Positions 8,025 through 15,290 of a stretch of DNA of 15,860 bases are shown here, in pieces. The stretch is from positions 1 to 15,860 of the forward strand of contig JAKBJA010000101.1 of the NCBI GenBank assembly GCA_021836225.1. Reading direction: 5' to 3'. Made by a program: the position numbers and the translations under genes. The notes beneath the pieces are model-generated. The model made no database searches, had not been told where the DNA came from, and was given only the letters and a program-made list of their open reading frames with translations. The stretch is from Pseudomonadota bacterium. Its GTDB lineage: Bacteria; Pseudomonadota; Gammaproteobacteria; Burkholderiales; Thiobacillaceae. The first letter of the stretch is position 1, and each line of letters begins with the position of its first letter.

Positions 8025-10618
8025 GCAGCCGCTTTTTTGCTTGCCGGCTTCTTGGTCGCAGCGGGTTTGGCCGGGGCCTTTTTGGTCGTGGTTTTTTTCG
8101 TGGCCGGTTTCTTTGCAGCCGGCTTTTTCGCTTCGGCGGTGTCAGCGGGTTTTGCTTTCTTCGCCGCAGCGGGCTTGGCCGCCACCTTTTTAGCAGGCTT
8201 TTTGGCCGGGCCCTTGGCGACGCGCGCAGCGATCAGCCCGAGCGCCTCGTCCAGCGTGATCTCTTCCGGCGTGATGTCCTTGGGCAGCGTGGCGTTGGTT
8301 GCGCCGTGCTTCACATAGGGCCCGTAGCGGCCGCTGCGCACGGTGATGTCCTTGCCGTCGTCCGGGTGCGGGCCCAAGTTCTTCAGCACCGAGGCGGCGG
8401 AGTCGGCACCGCGCGGCGCGCGTTCCATCGCCAGCACTTCAAGTGCGCGTGGCAGATCGATCTCGTACACGCTGTCGGTCTTGGGGATCGACTTGAACTT
8501 GCCGTCGTGCAGCAGATAGGGCCCGAAGCGGCCGTTGTTGGCGACGATCGGCAGGCCGGTGACCGGGTGGTGGCCGACTTCGCGCGGCAGCGAGAGGAAT
8601 TTCAGCGCCAGTTCGAGCGTCGCGCTGTCCAGCGGAATCTCCTTCGGCCACGAGGCGCGGCGCGGCTTCGGCGCCTTCTTGTCTTCCGGCATCTCGCCGA
8701 TCTGCACGTAGGGGCCGAAGCGCCCGGACAGCAGCTTGACGTCGAGACCGCTCGCCGGGTCCTTGCCTAGGATGTTGTCGCCCTCGGCAGTGGCCGCATA
8801 CAGCGGCCGCGTGTAATCGCATTCCGGATAGCCGGAACAGCCGATGAACAGCCCGCGCTTGCTTGCCTGCATGAAGAGCGGCTTGCCGCACTTGGGGCAG
8901 GCTTCCAGGATCGGGCAGCCGCGCTCGACGCCCTGCTTGGCCTTCAAGTCGCCGTCGAAGTCCTTCCAGAATTCGCCCAGAAGACGCGTCCACACCCGCT
9001 TGCCGTTCGACACGTCGTCGAGCTTGTCCTCCAGCTTGGCGGTGAAGTCGTAGTCGACGTAGTGGCTGAAATGCCGAGTCAGGAAGCAGTTGACCAGGCG
9101 GCCGACGTCGGTCGGCTCGAAGCGCTTTTTCTCCAGCACCACGTATTCGCGGTCCTGCAGGGTGGAAATGATGCTGGCGTAGGTGGACGGCCGGCCGATG
9201 CCGTATTCCTCCAGCGCCTTCACCAGGCTCGCTTCGGTGTAGCGCGGCGGCGGCTGGGTGAAGTGCTGTTCGCCGTAGAGCCGGTCGACCGGCAGGGTTT
9301 CGCCTTCGACCAGCGCGGGCAGCTTGGACTCGCCCTCTTCCTCTTCGTCGTCCTGGTAGACGGCGAGGAAGCCGGCGAACGCCAGCGTCTGCCCCGTGGC
9401 GCGGAAGGTGCCCTCGCCCACCGTGATGTCGGCGGCGACGGTGTCGAACTGCGCCGGCGTCATCTGGCAGGCGACGGTGCGTTTCCAGATCAGCTCGTAG
9501 AGCCGCGCCTGGTCGTGCGTGAGGAAGGGCTTCACCGCCTCGGGCGTGCGCGTCACCGAGGTCGGGCGCACCGCTTCGTGCGCTTCCTGCGCGTTCTTGG
9601 TCTTGGCCTTGTAGGCAATCGCGGCCGGCGGCAGGAAATCCTTGTCGAAGTTGGCGCCGACGTACTTGCGGATGTCGGTGATGGCTTCCTGCGCCAAGTT
9701 GACCGAGTCGGTTCGCATGTAGGTGATGAGGCCGACCGGGCCTTCGCCGAGGTCGATGCCTTCGTACAGCTGCTGGGCGGTGCGCATGACGCGGTCGGTG
9801 GTCATGCCGAGCTGGCGCACCCCGGCCTGCTGCAGCGTCGAGGTGGTGAACGGGGCGCCGGGATGGCGGGCGCGGCGCTTTTTCTCGATGCGCATCACGC
9901 GCGCATCTTTTCCTTCGAGCGTCGCCAGCCATTCCTTGCTGCGCGCCTCGTGTTCGACCGTGAACTGCTCGAGCTTTTCGCCCTTGAAGTGGGTGAGCTT
10001 GGCGGTGAACGGCTGGTTGCTCTTGTGGCTGTCGAGGTGCAGCGACCAGTATTCGCGCGGCACGAAGGCTTCGATCTCCTCCTCGCGCTCGACGATCATG
10101 CGCAGCGCCGGCGACTGCACGCGGCCGGCGGAAAGACCGGGGCTGATTTTTTTCCACAGCAGCGGCGACAGATTGAAGCCGACCAGGTAATCCAGCGCGC
10201 GCCGCGCCTGCTGGGCATCGACGAGATCGGTTGCGATTTCGCGCGGGTGGCGCACGGCGTCCTGGATGGCCGATTCGGTGATCTCGTAAAACGCCACCCG
10301 CTTCATCGGCGTCTTGACCTTGCGTTCCTTGAGGATTTCGCTGATGTGCCAGGAAATGGCCTCGCCTTCCCTATCCGGGTCGGTTGCCAGCAGCACTTCG
10401 TCGGCTTTCTTGGCGGCCTTGACGATGGCTTCGACGTGCTTGGCGTTGCGCTCGATGACCTGGTATTTCATGCTGAAATTTTCGGTATCGACCGCGCCGG
10501 TTTTCGGCTCCAGGTCGCGCACGTGGCCGTAGCTGGCGAGGATTTCGTAGTCCGCGCCGAGGTACTTTTTCAGTGTTTTGGATTTCGACGGCGATTCGAC
10601 AATGACGAGTTTGGACAT
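8021..10618 (-). CDS. topA: DNA topoisomerase I (type IA)
   Basis: Relaxes negative supercoils by passing one strand through a transient break, opposing gyrase. The TOPRIM domain begins SKLVIVESPSKSKTL (Glu8) and has the metal-binding DPDREGE (D80, D82, E84). The catalytic Tyr300 is in GLITYMRTDS, and EYGIGRPSTYASII (about 471-484) is the other family hallmark. The C-terminal part has one C4 zinc ribbon (C574, C577, C594, C600), then repeats with GRFGPYV, GRFGPYL and GRYGPYV (about 632, 696 and 763), and a Lys/Ala/Pro tail from about 803 to 865 with 21 lysines. The total of 865 residues is normal. The ATG has no recognisable ribosome binding site; it lies just after the end of the inserted element at 10625-10889, which parts it from smg. 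The next gene overlaps its stop. Confidence 0.97.
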   Translation of the reverse strand: MSKLVIVESPSKSKTLKKYLGADYEILASYGHVRDLEPKTGAVDTENFSMKYQVIERNAKHVEAIVKAAKKADEVLLATDPDREGEAISWHISEILKERKVKTPMKRVAFYEITESAIQDAVRHPREIATDLVDAQQARRALDYLVGFNLSPLLWKKISPGLSAGRVQSPALRMIVEREEEIEAFVPREYWSLHLDSHKSNQPFTAKLTHFKGEKLEQFTVEHEARSKEWLATLEGKDARVMRIEKKRRARHPGAPFTTSTLQQAGVRQLGMTTDRVMRTAQQLYEGIDLGEGPVGLITYMRTDSVNLAQEAITDIRKYVGANFDKDFLPPAAIAYKAKTKNAQEAHEAVRPTSVTRTPEAVKPFLTHDQARLYELIWKRTVACQMTPAQFDTVAADITVGEGTFRATGQTLAFAGFLAVYQDDEEEEGESKLPALVEGETLPVDRLYGEQHFTQPPPRYTEASLVKALEEYGIGRPSTYASIISTLQDREYVVLEKKRFEPTDVGRLVNCFLTRHFSHYVDYDFTAKLEDKLDDVSNGKRVWTRLLGEFWKDFDGDLKAKQGVERGCPILEACPKCGKPLFMQASKRGLFIGCSGYPECDYTRPLYAATAEGDNILGKDPASGLDVKLLSGRFGPYVQIGEMPEDKKAPKPRRASWPKEIPLDSATLELALKFLSLPREVGHHPVTGLPIVANNGRFGPYLLHDGKFKSIPKTDSVYEIDLPRALEVLAMERAPRGADSAASVLKNLGPHPDDGKDITVRSGRYGPYVKHGATNATLPKDITPEEITLDEALGLIAARVAKGPAKKPAKKVAAKPAAAKKAKPADTAEAKKPAAKKPATKKTTTKKAPAKPAATKKPASKKAAA

Positions 10619-10620
10619 GA

Positions 10621-10624
10621 TTTA
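10621..10624. repeat. Target-site duplication, left copy
   Basis: TTTA directly before the left terminal repeat of the inserted element; the same four bases follow its right end at 10890-10893. Short direct repeats of this kind mark transposition, although four bases alone could match by chance. Confidence 0.6.
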
Positions 10625-10654
10625 GGGCGTGTTAACGCTGATTTCGCACTCGCG
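10625..10654 (+). repeat. Left terminal inverted repeat of the element
   Basis: Thirty bases beginning GGGCGTGTTAACGCTGATTT. They match the reverse complement of 10860-10889 at 28 of 30 positions; the first 12 are identical. Confidence 0.85.
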
Positions 10655-10752
10655 TTGCCGCGGGAAAGCGATGGATGCAAGGCGCGGCGCGCCGGCAAGG
10701 GCCATCCCTTGCCAAGGGACGCAACGTAGCAGACGCGCTTTCTCGCGGCAAC
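10654..10752. repeat. Internal hairpin arm A of the element
   Basis: GTTGCCGCGGGAAAGCG (10654-10670) pairs with CGCTTTCTCGCGGCAAC (10736-10752) with one mismatch in 17. Nested on the same centre is GCAAGGG (10695-10701), loop CCAT, CCCTTGC (10706-10712). Confidence 0.75.
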
Positions 10753-10763
10753 CCGAAGGGACG

Positions 10764-10855
10764 GGACGATTTGGGCGCACCCTTTTGTCGCGGGTCGCTT
10801 GCTGTGAATGACACAGCGGCGCCACCCGCTTCGCGGTCTGCATCCCAAATCGTCC
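10764..10855. repeat. Internal hairpin arm B of the element
   Basis: GGACGATTTGGG (10764-10775) pairs perfectly with CCCAAATCGTCC (10844-10855). On the same centre, GCGGGT (10790-10795) pairs with ACCCGC (10824-10829), and GCTGTG (10801-10806) with CACAGC (10812-10817) around a 5-base loop. Confidence 0.75.
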
Positions 10856-10859
10856 TCGT

Positions 10860-10889
10860 CGCGAGCGCGAAATCAGTGTTAACACGCCC
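10860..10889 (-). repeat. Right terminal inverted repeat of the element
   Basis: Ends ATCAGTGTTAACACGCCC on the plus strand and mirrors the left terminal repeat with two mismatches in 30. The right-hand TTTA (10890-10893) follows and supplies the smg stop codon. Confidence 0.85.
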
Positions 10890-10890
10890 T

Positions 10891-11337
10891 TTAGTGCAGA
10901 CGTCCCGGCTCGTGATTCAACAGCATGTCTTCCAGATGCGTGAAATGTTCGATCAGCCCGCGGCTCCACAGGACGATCAGGGTCATCCAGCGCACGTGAT
11001 CCGGTTCGATGTCCTCGCCGCCCAGCGCCATCAGCCCGGAAATCACCCATTCGCGGGACTCGGGGTCGAGAATTTCGGCGCTGACCAGATAGGCCAGTTC
11101 GGCGCGGCAGGCGTCGTTCAGGCGTTCAAGTTCTTCGGGCGCGTAGTGACGGTCATACGCCAGCGCAAGCCGTTCGTGGCTGGCACTGCTGGCCAGGTTG
11201 GCGTACCAGTCCAATGCGGCGTTGATGTCGGCTTCTTCGAAGCCGGCGGCAAACAGGCGTTTTTCCAGCGCATCGCGATCGGGCGCCAGTTCTGCCATGC
11301 GGAAGCTTTCGTAGAGGTAAACCAGGATGTCGAGCAT
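10891..11337 (-). CDS. smg: Smg family protein (DUF494)
   Basis: A 148-residue cytoplasmic protein of the Smg family, usually found beside dprA; its biochemical role is not established. The start MLDILVYLYESF, the middle YAPEELERLNDACRAELAYL and the end LEDMLLNHEPGRLH follow the family (E. coli Smg begins MFDVLMYLFETY and ends in MLH). I chose the ATG at 11337, which gives the family start; an open upstream extension to 11400 runs inside dprA and is not conserved. Only four bases separate it from the dprA stop, and no strong ribosome binding site is visible, so coupling to dprA is likely. Its TAA stop lies inside the TTTA duplication of the element inserted downstream, so the protein appears unchanged by that insertion. 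Confidence 0.95.
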   Translation of the reverse strand: MLDILVYLYESFRMAELAPDRDALEKRLFAAGFEEADINAALDWYANLASSASHERLALAYDRHYAPEELERLNDACRAELAYLVSAEILDPESREWVISGLMALGGEDIEPDHVRWMTLIVLWSRGLIEHFTHLEDMLLNHEPGRLH

Positions 11338-11341
11338 AGTG

Positions 11342-12400
11342 TCAGTGGATTTTTTGGTAGCGCCCGCCGGGCAAGGATGCAATTCGCCCTTCCAGTTCAA
11401 GCGTCAACAGCTTCGCTGAAAGCGCATCCAGCGTCAACCCGGTTCTTTGTGCCAAGGTGTCGAGGCTGGCGGGCGCGCCGTCCAGCGCGTCCAGAACCGG
11501 GTCGAGTCGGGTTTCCGGCATTAACGGTGGCGCCAGACGCTGCGCCCAGGCCAGCTCGTCGAGGATGTCGGCGGCGGACTCGACCAGCTTGGCGCCCTGC
11601 TTGATCAGCGCATGGCAGCCGCGCGCCAGCGGCGAGTGGATCGAGCCGGGGATGGCGAACACGTCGCGCCCCTGTTCAGTTGCGACCCGTGCGGTAATGA
11701 GCGAGCCGCTGTTGGGCGCGGCCTCCACCACCAGCACCCCGCGTGAAAGGCCGCTGATCAGCCGGTTGCGGCGCGGGAAATGCCCAGGCAGCGGCGGTGT
11801 GCCCAGTGCGAACTCCGATACGATCAGCCCTTTTTCGACCAGCTGGTGCGCCAGTGCCTTGTTGCGCGCCGGATAGATACGGTCGAGCCCGGTGCCGATG
11901 ATGGCGACGCTCGATCCCGCGCCCGCAAGACCACCCCGGTGCGCTGCCGCGTCGATGCCGAGCGCCAGCCCGCTGATGATGGTGAGGCCGGCATCTGACA
12001 GCGCGTGGGCAAACGCCTCGGCGTCGCGCACGCCCTGCGGCGTGGCGTTGCGGCTGCCGACGATGCCGAGGCCGGGCTGGTTCAACAGACTGCGCCGGCC
12101 TTTGCAATACAACACGGCGGGCGGGTCGGCGATCTCCAGCAGGCTTTTCGGATAATCCTCGTCCGCCAGCGTCATCAGGCTGTTGCCGGGCTGGTCGAGC
12201 CAGGCAAGCGCCTCGTCAAGCAGCGCGGCCTCAGGGTCGGCCAGCAGCGCGTCGCACTGGGCGGCGGAAAGATGCGCCATCAATGCGCTGCGGCCTGACG
12301 CCAAAACGGCCTCCGGGGAACCGAAGGCCGTTAGCAGGCGGATCAGACTGGTGTTGCCGACGCCTGGTGCGAGGGCGAGGCGCAGCCAGGCGTCAAGCAC
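11342..12400 (-). CDS. dprA: DNA processing protein DprA (Smf)
   Basis: Binds incoming single-stranded DNA during natural transformation, protects it and loads RecA. The 352 residues have an N-terminal helical region (1-75) and the Rossmann-like core with GIVGSRNAT (112-120), ISGLALGIDAAAHRG (142-156), IIGTGLDRIYPARN (167-180), FPRRNRLISGLSRG (208-221), VVEAAPNSGSLITA (224-237) and GRDVFAIPGS (244-253). A C-terminal winged-helix-like domain (about 300-352) ends RYQKIH. The start is a GTG at 12400, 30 bases after the preceding LysM gene, with a GAGAGA stretch upstream. It is followed by smg after four bases. Presence of dprA does not prove competence, since it is widespread in non-transforming bacteria. 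Confidence 0.96.
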   Translation of the reverse strand: MLDAWLRLALAPGVGNTSLIRLLTAFGSPEAVLASGRSALMAHLSAAQCDALLADPEAALLDEALAWLDQPGNSLMTLADEDYPKSLLEIADPPAVLYCKGRRSLLNQPGLGIVGSRNATPQGVRDAEAFAHALSDAGLTIISGLALGIDAAAHRGGLAGAGSSVAIIGTGLDRIYPARNKALAHQLVEKGLIVSEFALGTPPLPGHFPRRNRLISGLSRGVLVVEAAPNSGSLITARVATEQGRDVFAIPGSIHSPLARGCHALIKQGAKLVESAADILDELAWAQRLAPPLMPETRLDPVLDALDGAPASLDTLAQRTGLTLDALSAKLLTLELEGRIASLPGGRYQKIH

Positions 12401-12430
12401 GATCGGCGTGTCTCTCGAACGCGAGCGTGC

Positions 12431-13624
12431 TCAGGGGTTTTTCACCGCGTCGAGCAGGTAGACCGGCCCGTCGGACTGCATGATGAGGGCGTACGACACA
12501 CGGTCATACACGCGATACACCATTACCAGGCCGCTGTGGGCGTCGGGCAGCTTGACGGCGCGGTCACTGCTGTTGTTGAGGCAGGTGCTGCGGAAGGTGT
12601 GCTTGACGTCGACAGCCTGGTCGTAGGTGACCTTGCTGTTTTCCTTCAGGCAGCGCACGTCGTTGTAGAGCCAGGCGCCGCCATCGGGCACGCCGGCGGT
12701 TTTTTCGTTGACCCAGGTCATGCGGTCCTTTTCATCCTTGGTGAGCATGACCGCCTGGCCTTCGCGGAACACCGACAGCACGTGGCCGGGTTCCAGTCCG
12801 TCGCGGCTGCCGCGGTTGATCACCACGGTCTGGTAGCGGCCGCTGTCGGTCAGGCCGCCATAGGCCGAGATGATGCGGCCGCTGATCTGCGCTTCGGGTG
12901 CGTGCGGAATGTATTCGAAGGTGGTGCTGTCATCGGCTTCCACCAGCTTGTCCTTGGGCAGGATTTCCTGCGCCGACTGGGTGAGGCGGATTTTCTGCGG
13001 CGCGCCTTCCACCAGGGTGCGCGCATCGCCCAGGTATTCGACTTCATGTCCCAGCACTTCGCCGGTTTCCGGGTCCTTCAGCGCCTTGCCGGGACGCAGC
13101 ACGTTCCAACGCGTCACGCCCGCCTTGCCGCCGGTGGCGAAGGCGTCGTCGCCCGCCGCCAGCACCACGCGCTCGGTGTTGCTGCCCAGGATGTAGGGCG
13201 CATTGTCGAACGCCCCCAGGGGCACCACGCGCGGCTGTGACAGGAAGGGGTGGATCACGCGAATGGGGATGGACGGGATCGCTTCGCTTTCGATATCGGT
13301 GCTGCGAACGCCAGGCGACAGCTTGACGGTCTGCATGTCGTTCTTGCCGCCCTTGACCAGCGACAGGCGGGGCTCCTTGCCGCTGCGGTCGAGCACGATC
13401 ATGTCACCGGGATAAATCCAGTGCGGGTTCTTGATCTCTTCGCGGTTCATTTTCCAGATCTGCGGCCAGCGCCACGGATCTTTGAGAAAGCGCCCGGAAA
13501 TGTCCCACAGTGTGTCGCCCTTGACCACGACGTAGGTGTCGGGGGCGTTGTCCTGCAGTTTAAGAGTGTCGGCCAGCGCGGGCGTGGCCAGCAGCAGGGC
13601 AAGAGAAACAACGAGTTGACGCAC
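12431..13624 (-). CDS. Exported LysM-domain protein
   Basis: A secreted or periplasmic protein of about 397 residues. The signal peptide reads MRQLVVSLALLLATPALA with a likely cut before DTLKLQ. One LysM motif follows at once (about residues 30-78: TYVVVKGDTLWDISGRFL to HWIYPGDMIVL), which normally binds peptidoglycan. The remaining 300 residues, with GSRDGLEPGHVLSVFREG and a C-terminal part containing two cysteines, show no catalytic motif I know. The start is the GTG at 13624 because GGAGG lies eight bases upstream; an ATG at 13639 in frame, with AAGG five bases upstream, is the alternative (402 residues). It is the first gene of the minus-strand string toward dprA and is divergent from def. 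A cell-wall-binding role is inferred from LysM only. Confidence 0.9.
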   Translation of the reverse strand: MRQLVVSLALLLATPALADTLKLQDNAPDTYVVVKGDTLWDISGRFLKDPWRWPQIWKMNREEIKNPHWIYPGDMIVLDRSGKEPRLSLVKGGKNDMQTVKLSPGVRSTDIESEAIPSIPIRVIHPFLSQPRVVPLGAFDNAPYILGSNTERVVLAAGDDAFATGGKAGVTRWNVLRPGKALKDPETGEVLGHEVEYLGDARTLVEGAPQKIRLTQSAQEILPKDKLVEADDSTTFEYIPHAPEAQISGRIISAYGGLTDSGRYQTVVINRGSRDGLEPGHVLSVFREGQAVMLTKDEKDRMTWVNEKTAGVPDGGAWLYNDVRCLKENSKVTYDQAVDVKHTFRSTCLNNSSDRAVKLPDAHSGLVMVYRVYDRVSYALIMQSDGPVYLLDAVKNP

Positions 13625-13632
13625 GGGGGAAC

Positions 13633-13637
13633 CCTCC
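13633..13637 (-). promoter_or_regulatory. Ribosome binding site of the LysM gene
   Basis: GGAGG on the minus strand, eight bases before the GTG at 13624. It overlaps the alternative ATG start at 13639 and favours the shorter protein with a compact signal peptide. Confidence 0.6.
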
Positions 13638-13639
13638 AT

Positions 13640-13782
13640 TTAGACCTTGTCTAATTTTGCAGTGAAAATATACTGTGCGCTTAGCTAACGGCTATCCGCC
13701 GCCTTATATTTAGAGTTGTGTGCAACTAAACACAGATTCTGCATCAAAGTGTGCACCCAGTCCCTTCATTCGTAAAGTTTTT
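13640..13782. promoter_or_regulatory. Divergent control region between the LysM gene and def
   Basis: A 143-bp AT-rich stretch that must hold promoters for both directions. AT-rich -10-like hexamers are present: TATATT on the minus strand at 13667-13672 and TTATAT on the plus strand near 13704-13709. The latter has TTAGCT 17 bases upstream, but matches to the consensus are modest. A palindrome AGTTG-TGTG-CAACT (13714-13727), extended by TTTA and AAA at its edges with one bulge, lies where an operator could be. No ribosome binding site better than TAAAG is seen before def. The promoter calls are tentative. Confidence 0.45.
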
Positions 13783-14316
13783 ATGGCCAGACTCGATATT
13801 CTGCACTATCCCGATGAGCGCCTGCACACCGTCGCCAAGCTGGTGAAAGAGGTCGATGCGCGCATCCGGAAACTGGTCGACGACATGGCCGAGACCATGT
13901 ATGCCGCGCCGGGAATCGGGCTGGCCGCCACCCAGGTCAACGTTCACGAACGCGTCGTCGTCATCGATATTTCCGAAGCCCACGACGAGCTGCGGGTGTT
14001 CATCAACCCCGAAATCGTCGCCCAGTCGGGCCGCGAGGAAAGCGAAGAAGGCTGCCTGTCGGTGCCCGGCGTCTTCGACAAGGTGACGCGTGCCGAACGC
14101 GTGACCGTGCGCGCGCTCGACCGCGACGGCAAGCCGTTCGAGCTCGAGGCCGATGGCCTCCTGGCCGTGTGCATCCAGCACGAAATGGATCACCTGATGG
14201 GCAAGGTCTTCGTCGACTACCTGTCCAACCTCAAACGCAACCGCATCAAGGCCAAACTCCTGAAGCAGGCGCGCGAACACCGGCCCGACGCCGCGCCGGT
14301 GCGCGCGTCGCTCTGA
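13783..14316 (+). CDS. def: Peptide deformylase
   Basis: Metal-dependent hydrolase that removes the formyl group from the N-terminal methionine of new proteins. The 177 residues contain the three family motifs: GIGLAATQ (44-51), EGCLSVP (89-95, metal ligand Cys91) and QHEMDHL (132-138, His133 and His137 as ligands, Glu134 catalytic). This is the class I pattern with a C-terminal helix. The ATG at 13783 gives the usual start [14 protein letters not shown]; an upstream in-frame extension to 13720 is open but not conserved and would run through the palindrome. fmt begins eight bases after its stop, the classical def-fmt pair. Confidence 0.98.
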   Translation: MARLDILHYPDERLHTVAKLVKEVDARIRKLVDDMAETMYAAPGIGLAATQVNVHERVVVIDISEAHDELRVFINPEIVAQSGREESEEGCLSVPGVFDKVTRAERVTVRALDRDGKPFELEADGLLAVCIQHEMDHLMGKVFVDYLSNLKRNRIKAKLLKQAREHRPDAAPVRASL

Positions 14317-14324
14317 GCCGGCCC

Positions 14325-15251
14325 GTGCGAGTCATTTTTGCCGGCACGCCGCCGTTCGCGGCGGCCGCCCTCAATGCCCTGGCGGATGCCGGGCACGATA
14401 TCGCCCTGGTGCTGACCCAGCCCGACCGCCCCGCCGGCCGCGGCATGAAACTGACCCCCAGCGCAGTCAAGCAGGCGGCGCTGGCGCGCGGCCTGCCGCT
14501 GTCCCAACCGGCCAGCCTGAGAACGCCCGAGGCGCAGGCCGAACTGCGCGTGGCGAATGCCGACGTGATGGTGGTCGCCGCCTACGGCTTGATCCTGCCG
14601 CAGCCGGTGCTGGATCTGCCGCGCCTGGGCTGCCTCAACATCCACGCCTCGCTGCTGCCGCGCTGGCGCGGCGCCGCGCCGATCCAGCGCGCCATCCTGG
14701 CGGGCGACAGGGAAACCGGCATCACCATCATGCAGATGGATGCCGGGCTCGATACCGGCGCGATGCTTTCAAAAACCGCCGTGCCCATTCTCGAAACCGA
14801 CACTGCGGCCAGCCTGCATGACACCCTTGCGGCAGTTGGCGCCCAAGCCATCGTCGCGGCGCTGGCGAATTACGCCACGCTGGTGCCGCAGGCACAGGAC
14901 GACAGTCAGGCCACCTATGCCGCCAAGCTCAACAAGGAGGAGGCCCGGCTCGACTGGAGCCAGCCCGCCGACCTGCTTGCCCGTGCGGTGCGCGCCTACA
15001 ATCCGGTGCCGGGCGCATGGACCGAGCTGGACGGCGAAGCGCTGAAAATCTGGGCGGCGCAAGCCCGTTCCGGTGTCGGGATGCCGGGCGAGGTGCTGCG
15101 CGCCGAGGCGGACCAGCTGGTGATCGCGTGCGGCAACGGTGCGCTGGCCGTGCAGGACATCCAGCCGGCGGGCAGCAAGCGGATGACCGCCGCCGCATTT
15201 CTGGCCGGCCGCGCGCTGCCGCCGGGAACGCGCTTCGGTGTCACTGACTAG
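14325..15251 (+). CDS. fmt: Methionyl-tRNA formyltransferase
   Basis: Transfers a formyl group from 10-formyltetrahydrofolate to initiator Met-tRNA, the step undone by Def. The 308 residues (E. coli 315) begin MRVIFAGTPPFAAAAL. The catalytic region reads LNIHASLLPRWRGAAPIQ, with Asn105 and His107, then MQMDAGLDTGAML with Asp143, the expected catalytic triad of the formyltransferase fold. The C-terminal tRNA-binding domain starts near residue 205 (YAAKLNKEEARLDW) and includes RAYNPVPGAWTE. The start is a GTG eight bases after the def stop; the frame is open further upstream inside def, but only this point gives the family start. No strong ribosome binding site, so translation is probably coupled to def. 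Confidence 0.97.
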   Translation: MRVIFAGTPPFAAAALNALADAGHDIALVLTQPDRPAGRGMKLTPSAVKQAALARGLPLSQPASLRTPEAQAELRVANADVMVVAAYGLILPQPVLDLPRLGCLNIHASLLPRWRGAAPIQRAILAGDRETGITIMQMDAGLDTGAMLSKTAVPILETDTAASLHDTLAAVGAQAIVAALANYATLVPQAQDDSQATYAAKLNKEEARLDWSQPADLLARAVRAYNPVPGAWTELDGEALKIWAAQARSGVGMPGEVLRAEADQLVIACGNGALAVQDIQPAGSKRMTAAAFLAGRALPPGTRFGVTD

Positions 15252-15290
15252 AATTCCACTAATCAACCGATGAAGCGGGCATGACCCTCC

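Larger units (their letters stand above)
10625..10889. mobile_element. MITE-like non-coding element between smg and topA
   Basis: A 265-bp element with no open reading frame of note and near-perfect 30-bp terminal inverted repeats starting GGGCGTGTTAAC. It is flanked by TTTA on both sides. It fills essentially the whole smg-topA gap. Inside are two independent nested hairpins, at 10654-10752 and 10764-10855. The combination of inverted ends, target duplication, small size and no transposase fits a miniature inverted-repeat transposable element moved by a transposase encoded elsewhere. I cannot assign the parental family. If transcribed from smg into topA it would form a large structured leader. 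Confidence 0.8.

Noticed and set aside
8439..10729. Long open frames of 555 and 572 codons overlapping topA
   Set aside because: One is antisense and one is a shifted frame with Arg/Pro/Gly-rich translation; both are explained by the codon usage of topA.
10625..10889. The smg-topA gap as a riboswitch or as a simple rho-independent terminator
   Set aside because: The terminal inverted repeats with flanking TTTA duplication explain the whole interval better, and no T tract follows a hairpin.
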